Source: DASZIT01 sp036268775 (GTDB taxonomy: Bacteria > Actinomycetota > Acidimicrobiia > Acidimicrobiales > RAAP-2). Taken from it: 64,000 bases of DNA. A program made the position numbers and the translations under genes. Positions 58,421 through 64,000 of the stretch are shown here, piece by piece; within the stretch, counting starts at the first letter, position 1; each line of letters begins with the position of its first letter. The stretch spans positions 18,912 to 82,911 of the forward strand of contig DATATM010000011.1 of NCBI GenBank assembly GCA_036268775.1, given 5' to 3'. The notes below the pieces were generated by a model. The model had not been told where the DNA came from, ran no database searches, and worked only from the letters and a program-made list of their open reading frames with translations.

Positions 58421-60460
58421 TCAGCTGGTGAGGGCGGCCCGGTGCTGCTCGGCCAGTTCCTCCAGGTCGTCCATCATCTTGCCGATCTCGAAGTCCTTCG
58501 GGGTATAGACCCGGGCCACGCCCTTCCCGATGAGGATGTCGGCGTCCTCGGGGGGGATGATCCCGCCCACCACCACCGGGACGTCGAGACCGAAGGCCCG
58601 CAGCCGGTCGACCACCTCGGGCACCAGCTCGAGATGGCTCCCCGACAGGATGGAGATCCCCACCACGTCGACGTCCTCGTCGCGGGCGACGGCGGCGATC
58701 TCCGCGGGAGAGAGGCGGATGCCCTGGTAGATGACTTCGAAGCCGGCATCCCGGGCCGCCACCGCGATCTGCTCGGCCCCGTTGGAGTGGCCGTCGAGCC
58801 CGGGCTTGGCCACCAGCAGCTTCGGCGGCCCGCCGGCGTGGTCGGCCAGCGCCTTGGACCGGGCCAGGACCCCGCCGAGGTCGGTGCCCCGATGGCCGAC
58901 GCCACCCCCCACCCCGGTGGGGGCCCGGTACTCGCCGAAGACCTCTCGGAGCACGCCGGCCCATTCGCCGGTGGTGCCCCCGGCGTGGGCGAGGGCGATG
59001 GTGGCCGGCATCACATTGTCGGTCCCCTCCGCCGCCCGGCGAAGGTCGTCCATCGCCCGCTGGACGGCATCCTCGTCCCGCTGGGCCCGCCAGGCGGCGA
59101 CGTCGGCCCGCATCTCCGACTCCACCGCCGGGTCGACCCGCAGGATCGAGCCTCCCGAGCCGCCGATCTCGGAGGCGAGGGGCGACTCGGCCGTCTCGGT
59201 GAAGCAGTTGACCCCCACCACTTTGAGGTCGCCGGTCTCGATCCGACGGACCCGGTCGGCCTGGCTGCCGACCAGCCGTGACTTCAGCTCGTCGATGGCC
59301 TCGAACGCCCCGCCCAGCGACAGCACGTCCTCCAACTCCGCCCAGGAGGCGTCGGCGACTTCGTCGGTCTTCCGCTCGATGACCACCGACCCGTCGAAGA
59401 TGTCCTCGTACTCGAGGATGTCGGACTCGAAGGCCAGGATCTGCTGCATCCGCAGCGACCACTGCTGGTCCCAGGGCCGGGGAAGCCCGAGAGCTTCGTT
59501 CCAGGCCGGCAGCTGCATGGCCCGGGCCCGGGCCCGCTTGGACAGGGTCACCCCCAGCGATTCGAGCACGATGCGGGGCACGTTGTTCTCCGGCTGGGCC
59601 TCGGTGAGCCCCAGCGAGTTGACCTGCACCCCGTAGCGCAGGCGGGTCAGCTTGGGTTCGGTTACCCCGTAGCGCTCGGTGCAGATGCGCTCCCACAGCC
59701 GGGTGAAGGCCCGCATCTTGCAGGTCTCCTCGATGAACCGGACGCCGGAGTTGACGAAGAAGGAGATCCGGCCGACCACCGAGGGGAACTCTGACTCCGG
59801 CAGCTGGCCGGAGTCGCGCACCGCATCGAGGATGCCGATGGCGGTGGCGAGGGCGTAAGCGACTTCCTGGTGGGGGGTGGCCCCGGCCTCTTGGAGGTGG
59901 TAGCTGCAGACGTTGATGGGGTTCCACTTGGGGACGTGCTCCACCGTGTAGGCGATGGTGTCGACCGTCAGCCGGCGACTGGGGAGGGGCGGGAAGATGT
60001 AGGTGCCCCGGGAGAGGTACTCCTTGATGATGTCGTTCTGGGTGGTTCCCGACAGCACCTTCGGATCGACCCCCTGGTCCTCGGCGTTGGCGATGTAGAG
60101 CCCCAGCAGCCAGGCGGCGGTGGCGTTGATGGTCATCGAGGTGTTCATCGACTCCACCGGGATCTGGTCCATCAGCTGGGCCATGTGGCCGAGGTGGGCC
60201 ACCGGCACGCCGACCTTGCCGACCTCCCCGGCCGCCTCCGGGGCGTCGGGGTCGTAGCCGATCTGGGTGGGCAGGTCGAAGGCGATGGACAGCCCGGTCT
60301 GGCCTTTGGCCAGGTTGGTCCGGTAGAGCTCGTTGGACTTCTTGGCCGTCGAGTGCCCCGAGTAGGTGCGCATCATCCACGGCTTGTCCCGGGTGGGGAC
60401 GTCGGGCGTGGGTTCGCTGCTCACATCCTGGGGACGGGTCACCTTTTCCACGTGAGTCAT
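58421..60460 (-). CDS. ecm: Ethylmalonyl-CoA mutase (B12-dependent, MeaA/Ecm type)
   Basis: 679 residues. The catalytic barrel is at the N terminus (MMRTYSGHSTAKKSNELYRT, ending GLSIAFDLPTQIGYDPD), and a cobalamin-binding domain at the C terminus with LDGHSNGAEQ (H558, axial B12 ligand), GISILSGSH and VVGGIIP. The YSGHSTAKKSNELYR block is characteristic of the MeaA/Ecm branch, which turns (2R)-ethylmalonyl-CoA into methylsuccinyl-CoA after Ccr. ATG 60460 has a GGAGGG site. The hydroxybutyryl-CoA dehydrogenase lies 40 bp upstream on the same strand, so they probably form a unit. Confidence 0.93.
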   Translation of the reverse strand: MTHVEKVTRPQDVSSEPTPDVPTRDKPWMMRTYSGHSTAKKSNELYRTNLAKGQTGLSIAFDLPTQIGYDPDAPEAAGEVGKVGVPVAHLGHMAQLMDQIPVESMNTSMTINATAAWLLGLYIANAEDQGVDPKVLSGTTQNDIIKEYLSRGTYIFPPLPSRRLTVDTIAYTVEHVPKWNPINVCSYHLQEAGATPHQEVAYALATAIGILDAVRDSGQLPESEFPSVVGRISFFVNSGVRFIEETCKMRAFTRLWERICTERYGVTEPKLTRLRYGVQVNSLGLTEAQPENNVPRIVLESLGVTLSKRARARAMQLPAWNEALGLPRPWDQQWSLRMQQILAFESDILEYEDIFDGSVVIERKTDEVADASWAELEDVLSLGGAFEAIDELKSRLVGSQADRVRRIETGDLKVVGVNCFTETAESPLASEIGGSGGSILRVDPAVESEMRADVAAWRAQRDEDAVQRAMDDLRRAAEGTDNVMPATIALAHAGGTTGEWAGVLREVFGEYRAPTGVGGGVGHRGTDLGGVLARSKALADHAGGPPKLLVAKPGLDGHSNGAEQIAVAARDAGFEVIYQGIRLSPAEIAAVARDEDVDVVGISILSGSHLELVPEVVDRLRAFGLDVPVVVGGIIPPEDADILIGKGVARVYTPKDFEIGKMMDDLEELAEQHRAALTS

Positions 60461-60500
60461 CCCTCCATTGTTGCCGCGGTTGCCCCTCAGTGCTGCCCGG

Positions 60501-61358
60501 CTACTTCTTCTTGTAGTCGAGGAATCCCTGGCCGGATTTGCGGCCCAGCAGCTCGGCGGCGACCATCCGGCGCAACAGCGGGACCGCGGCATAGTTGGGA
60601 TCGCGGAACTCCTGGTAGAGGGCATCGAGGATGGCCAGGGAGGTATCCAGTCCGACCAGGTCGAGGAGGGCGAAGGGGCCCATGGGGAACCCGCAGCCCC
60701 CCTTCATGGCGGTATCGATGTCCTCGACCGAGGCCACCCCCTGCTCATAGAGGCGGACGGCGTTGTTGAGGTAGGGGAACAGCAGGGCGTTGACGATGAA
60801 CCCGGCCTGGTCCTTGACCTCCACCGGGGTCTTGCCGCACTCCTCGGCGAACTGACGGGCGGCGGCGATGGTCTCGGCGGAGGCCGTGATGGGCCGGACC
60901 ACTTCGACCAGCTCCATCACCGGAGCGGGGTTGAAGAAGTGGACGCCGCAGACCTTGTCGGGGCGGCCGGTCTGCATGGCCAGCTCTACCACCGGAAGGG
61001 TGGAGGTGTTGGTGGCCAGGATGGTCTTGTCGTCGGTGATCCGATCGAGCTCGTTGAAGAGCTCCTTTTTGATGGCGAGGTCCTCCACCACCGACTCGAT
61101 GACCAGATCGCAGGCCTTCAGGGCGGTGAGATCGGAGGTGCCGGTGACCCGGGCCAGCGCGGCGTCGCGCTCCGCCTCGGTCTTCTTGCCCTTCTCGATC
61201 TGCCGGTTGAGCGACTTCTCCATCGCCGCCAGGGTGGCGTCGGCGGTGGACTGGCTCCGGGAGCGCAGGATCACCTCGAATCCGCTGACTGCGGCGATCT
61301 CGGCGATACCCGAGCCCATGATTCCCGAACCGACAATTCCCACTCGTGCGATTGACAT
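60501..61358 (-). CDS. hbd: 3-hydroxybutyryl-CoA dehydrogenase
   Basis: 285 residues: NAD-binding GSGIMGSG (10-17), ILATNTSTLPVVELA, and catalytic H140 in GVHFFNPAPVM with E150-type residues after it; C-terminal domain with KDQAGFIVNALLFPYL. It reduces acetoacetyl-CoA to 3-hydroxybutyryl-CoA, linking the thiolase to crotonyl-CoA and Ccr. A TAACAT box lies 8 nt before the ATG with no ribosome site, so the mRNA is probably leaderless. Ecm follows 40 bp downstream. Confidence 0.93.
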   Translation of the reverse strand: MSIARVGIVGSGIMGSGIAEIAAVSGFEVILRSRSQSTADATLAAMEKSLNRQIEKGKKTEAERDAALARVTGTSDLTALKACDLVIESVVEDLAIKKELFNELDRITDDKTILATNTSTLPVVELAMQTGRPDKVCGVHFFNPAPVMELVEVVRPITASAETIAAARQFAEECGKTPVEVKDQAGFIVNALLFPYLNNAVRLYEQGVASVEDIDTAMKGGCGFPMGPFALLDLVGLDTSLAILDALYQEFRDPNYAAVPLLRRMVAAELLGRKSGQGFLDYKKK

Positions 61359-61405
61359 GGGAGGTGATGTTACTGGCGAGTAGGGGGGCGGTGCTCCGGA
61401 GCGAT

Positions 61406-62281
61406 TCAGGCGCCCGGGCCGAGCGCCCCCCGCAGGCGTTTGGCCCCCTGGTCGATGAGCAGCCGGGGGGAGATCCGGTAGACGGCCCAGGCCCGGCGGG
61501 CGTGGAAGGGGGTGACGATGATCGGTCGGTTGAGGGCGACCCCGTCCAGCACGTCGGCGGCCAGGGAGGCGACCGGGTAGGGGGGCCCGACCAGCGAGGT
61601 GAGCATGGACCGGATGTTGGGCATGGAGCTGACCGGCGGCAGGTCCTCGGGATTGGGCTTGTCCAGCAGGGGCGTCTCGATGACCCCGGGGCAGACCACG
61701 GTCACCTTGACCCCGTGGGCGGCGGCTTCCATCCGGAGACCGACGCTCAACCCCACCACCGCGTGCTTGGTGGTGGAGTAGGGCACCAGCATCGGGCTGG
61801 GCAACAGCCCCGACAGCGACGCGGTGTTGACGATGTGGCCGCGGCCCTGAGCGATCATCCGGGGGTAGGCGGCGTTGACCCCGTTGATCACGCTCCACAG
61901 GTTCACATCGATGACCCGCCGCCAGTGGGCGGCGCTCAGTTCCCGGACCTCGCCCCCCACTCCGATCCCGGCGTTGTTGAAGAGGAGATCGATCCCACCG
62001 TGCTCGGCGGCGGTCCGGGCCACCAGTGCCTCGACGGCGTCGGGGTCGGTCACATCCAGGGTGGCGGCGACCGCCCGGCCAGTTCCGGCCCGCCGATCCA
62101 GTCGTTCGGCCACCAGTGCCGCCTCCTGACCGGCGATGTCGGAGACCACCACGGTGGCCCCCCGGTCGACCAATTCGGTGGCCAGCGCCTTGCCGATTCC
62201 CGAGGCCGCCCCGGTGACGATGGCTACCTTGCCCTCGAAGTGCCGGCGCTGTAGGTCGGCTCTGTCCGCGGCTCGTCCCAT
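61406..62281 (-). CDS. Short-chain dehydrogenase/reductase
   Basis: 291 residues with the SDR set: TGAASGIG (about 25-32) for NAD(P), NNAGIG (about 103), catalytic Ser in ASLSGLL and YSTTKHA (YxxxK). An extra ~50-residue C-terminal extension follows the core. The substrate is unknown; the location next to hydroxybutyryl-CoA dehydrogenase suggests a lipid or acyl-CoA oxidoreductase. ATG 62281 is preceded by GGGGAGGGAC, a strong ribosome site. Divergent from the hydrolase with the basic tail. Confidence 0.88.
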   Translation of the reverse strand: MGRAADRADLQRRHFEGKVAIVTGAASGIGKALATELVDRGATVVVSDIAGQEAALVAERLDRRAGTGRAVAATLDVTDPDAVEALVARTAAEHGGIDLLFNNAGIGVGGEVRELSAAHWRRVIDVNLWSVINGVNAAYPRMIAQGRGHIVNTASLSGLLPSPMLVPYSTTKHAVVGLSVGLRMEAAAHGVKVTVVCPGVIETPLLDKPNPEDLPPVSSMPNIRSMLTSLVGPPYPVASLAADVLDGVALNRPIIVTPFHARRAWAVYRISPRLLIDQGAKRLRGALGPGA

Positions 62282-62339
62282 GTCCCTCCCCAGTCGTCGC
62301 CCTTGCGTTGGGAGCCAAGCTACCGACACGATGGGGCCA

Positions 62340-63821
62340 ATGAGCACTCCTCCCAAGACCTCAGCCCAGCGCGCCGTCGCGCCCGGAGCCGCCAAGTCGA
62401 CCAAGTCCAACCTGGCCAAGGCGGTCAAGGCCCGGGCGACCAAGGCCCCGACCACCAAGGCGGTCAAGGCCCGGGCGACCCAGGCCCCGACCAAGGTGGC
62501 CTCCGCGGCGAAGGCCGTGACGAAAGTCGCGTCTGCGGCCAAGGCCGGCCGGACCAACTCGACCTCGCCGGTGGCGGCCGACACCGCCCCGGGGGACGGG
62601 AACGGTCCCTGGCGGGGTGGCGGGCGGGGATCGGGTCGGGGTCGCGGAATCTACAACCGGCAGCTGCAACGGGGCAACGAGCGGTGGCCGATCGGCGCCC
62701 GGATCCTCGCCTGGTTGTTCCGCCGGCCCGAGCTGCTGCTGACGTTGCTGGGCCGGCCGGCTCCGGTCCGGGTCGACGGGCGGGTCATGAACCGAAGCAT
62801 CCAGGCCCTGCTGGAGGTCATGAGCCGACTTGATGGTCTTCTCGGGGGTCGGGCGGCGGCTGAGGGCCTCGGCGACCCGGTGGTCATGCGTAAGCAGATG
62901 AGCAGCATCGCCCTGTTCACCATGCCCATCCGTACCGACGTCCACGTTGTCGAGCGGATGATCCCGGCGACCGGGGGCTCCAAGGGGTCAAAGGACATTC
63001 CGGTGCGGGTCTACCGCCGGTTCGGCACCGGGTTGGGCCTCGGCCCGCGCCCACCCGCCATCGTCTACTTCCACGGCGGCGGGTGGGTGGTGGGCGATCT
63101 CATCTCCCACGACCCCTCCTGCCGGCTGCTGGCCGCGGTCAGCGGCTGCGTGGTGGTGGCAGTGGACTACCGGTTGGCCCCGGAGGACCCGTTCCCGGCG
63201 GCGGTGGAGGACGCCCTGGCCGCCTACCGCTGGGTGCACGGCCACGCCGACGAGCTCGGCATCGCCGACGGGCGGGTAGGGGTGATGGGGGACAGCGCCG
63301 GCGGCAACCTGGCCGCGGTGGTGGCGTTGCTCACCCGTCCCGGTGCCTCCATCCCGCCGTCGCTGAACGCGTCGTCCTCGGCGGTTGTCCCGGCCCCGAT
63401 TGCCCAGGGTCTGGTCTACCCCGGTCTCAGCACCCGTTTCGACTCGGAGTCGATGCGCCTGTTCGGGAAAGGGTTCCTCCTCACTGAGCAGGAGATGGTC
63501 GGTTACCGCCACGCCTATCTGCCCAACCGGGAGGACTGGGAGCTGGGAGAGGCATCCCCGTTGCTGACCGACGATGTCGACGGGGTGGCGCCGGCGCTGG
63601 TGGTGACGGCGGGGTTCGACCCCCTTCGGGATGACGGGGACGACTACGCCGCCAAGCTCCGGGAGGCCGGGGTGAAGGTGGAGCACCGCTGCTACGACGA
63701 CCAGGTCCATGGGTTCTTCGGGATGGGGTTCCTGGCCGATTCGCTGGCGCTTTCGGTCGAGGTCTGCGCCGCCATGGGCCGGATGATGCATGGGGACGGA
63801 CCGCGGCAGGGCCAGGGCTGA
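62340..63821 (+). CDS. HSL-family alpha/beta hydrolase with a Lys/Ala-rich histone-like N-terminal tail
   Basis: 493 residues. Residues ~1-75 are Lys/Ala/Thr/Pro-rich, with a duplicated 13-residue unit (KAVKARATKAPTT, KAVKARATQAPTK) and a KVASAAKAVTK/KVASAAKAG repeat, like histone H1 or phasin PhaF tails. A Gly/Arg-rich stretch and a helical region follow. The hydrolase domain (from ~220) has HGGGW (oxyanion hole), GDSAGGN (Ser nucleophile), a DPLRDDG Asp region and HGFFG (His). HSL-type enzymes cleave short or medium acyl esters. A second ATG at 62331 is in frame. The tail suggests binding to nucleic acid, polyphosphate or storage granules (inference). Confidence 0.88.
   Translation: MSTPPKTSAQRAVAPGAAKSTKSNLAKAVKARATKAPTTKAVKARATQAPTKVASAAKAVTKVASAAKAGRTNSTSPVAADTAPGDGNGPWRGGGRGSGRGRGIYNRQLQRGNERWPIGARILAWLFRRPELLLTLLGRPAPVRVDGRVMNRSIQALLEVMSRLDGLLGGRAAAEGLGDPVVMRKQMSSIALFTMPIRTDVHVVERMIPATGGSKGSKDIPVRVYRRFGTGLGLGPRPPAIVYFHGGGWVVGDLISHDPSCRLLAAVSGCVVVAVDYRLAPEDPFPAAVEDALAAYRWVHGHADELGIADGRVGVMGDSAGGNLAAVVALLTRPGASIPPSLNASSSAVVPAPIAQGLVYPGLSTRFDSESMRLFGKGFLLTEQEMVGYRHAYLPNREDWELGEASPLLTDDVDGVAPALVVTAGFDPLRDDGDDYAAKLREAGVKVEHRCYDDQVHGFFGMGFLADSLALSVEVCAAMGRMMHGDGPRQGQG
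62418..62495 (+). repeat. Two tandem copies of a 39-bp unit within the hydrolase gene
   Basis: Units at 62418-62456 and 62457-62495 start with the same 24 bp and differ at only a few positions afterwards. They encode the duplicated Lys/Ala 13-residue block. Near-identity at the DNA level implies recent duplication, so the tail length may vary between strains. Confidence 0.85.
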
Positions 63822-63889
63822 CGGTGGGGTCGCCCACCGCGTCCGTCGATTGTGCCCCGCCCCGCCACCTAGGGTGACGACCATGTTGC

Positions 63890-64000
63890 GTCCTGGAAAC
63901 TGGACCAGACCTGCGGGTGCAAGTCCCGTCTGGGTAATCGCCGGAGAGCCCAGTAGCAGACCCCGGTCCGTCGGAGAGATCCGGCGGGCTGAGCGGGGTG
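63890..64000 (+). ncRNA. Possible 5' end of a group II intron (cut by window edge)
   Basis: The segment contains CGGGTGCAAGTCCCG and nearby helices (CTGGGT with GCCCAG) that resemble the start of bacterial group II introns, domain I, which commonly carry a GGTGCAAGTCC-type block. It lies after the hydrolase gene and runs off the right edge, so neither the intron-encoded reverse transcriptase nor domains V/VI can be seen. The 5' boundary is uncertain; GTTGCG at 63894 is a candidate near the usual GUGYG. A cobalamin riboswitch was considered and fits less well. Confidence 0.45.

Noticed and set aside
63890..63960. Cobalamin riboswitch
   Set aside because: The GGTGCAAGTCC-like block recalls part of the B12 element, but the other conserved B12 boxes are missing and the helices fit group II intron domain I better.
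1..64000. CRISPR array, rRNA operon or intact insertion sequence
   Set aside because: No regularly spaced repeats, no rRNA sequence and no complete transposase were seen; mobile-element traces are limited to 19604-20232 and the right edge.

Overview
The window is high-GC DNA with actinobacterial gene content: two F420-type luciferase-like oxidoreductases, an acyl-CoA carboxylase beta/epsilon pair, an ethylmalonyl-CoA pathway set, a MarP-type periplasmic protease, and an SRP RNA-dnaX-recR block. It is most likely an actinomycete of the Acidimicrobiia type. The phylum is well supported. The class is an inference from gene content and cannot be proved here. Many genes seem to be leaderless: a TANNNT-like -10 box lies 6-8 nt before the start codon with no Shine-Dalgarno sequence.

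Layout. 1-2995: a YtrA-type GntR regulator coupled to an ABC ATPase that runs off the left edge, a FUSC-like membrane protein, and an ArsR-type regulator divergent from a small basic protein with overlapping promoters. 3046-7614: GNAT acetyltransferase, LLM oxidoreductase, GH15 glucoamylase-like enzyme coupled to an alpha/beta hydrolase, and MscL with a C-terminal zinc ribbon. 7825-11855: an oxygenation cluster (Baeyer-Villiger-type monooxygenase, ferritin-like protein, LLM monooxygenase). 11869-19525: methyltransferase, LysRS coupled to a phosphoesterase-MprF fusion, and a two-gene unit of an M15-like peptidase and AsnB. 19604-22136: a foreign-looking island with tyrosine recombinase and PIN-toxin remnants, a Tat lipoprotein serine hydrolase and a 27-bp tandem repeat.

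22264-35500: two transporters, two paralogous membrane esterases facing each other across tRNA-Lys, a phosphodiester glycosidase, a cation/proton antiporter with a small upstream ORF, an envelope operon (small ORF, RDD protein, seven-repeat beta-propeller lipoprotein, possible nuclease), and a divergent MarP-like protease. 35576-39615: a second GH15 enzyme, a glucose-dehydrogenase-like MDR and an MBL-fold hydrolase. 39704-43855: a compact tRNA-Ser/tadA/tRNA-Ser unit opposite SRP RNA, dnaX, recR and a SixA-like phosphatase.

43878-64000 is dominated by acyl-CoA metabolism. Thiolase, crotonyl-CoA carboxylase/reductase, epimerase, acyl-CoA carboxylase beta and epsilon, ethylmalonyl-CoA mutase and 3-hydroxybutyryl-CoA dehydrogenase together cover much of the ethylmalonyl-CoA route for acetyl-CoA assimilation. 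They surround a branched-chain-amide-type ABC uptake operon that ends in two unusual envelope genes. An SDR, a hydrolase with a histone-like Lys/Ala tail, and what looks like the 5' end of a group II intron close the window.

No single stretch is clearly a new defence or mobile system. The most unusual items are the phosphoesterase-MprF fusion beside LysRS, the tRNA-tadA-tRNA unit in which tRNA processing would leave a leaderless tadA message, the M15-like peptidase paired with AsnB, and the histone-tailed hydrolase.
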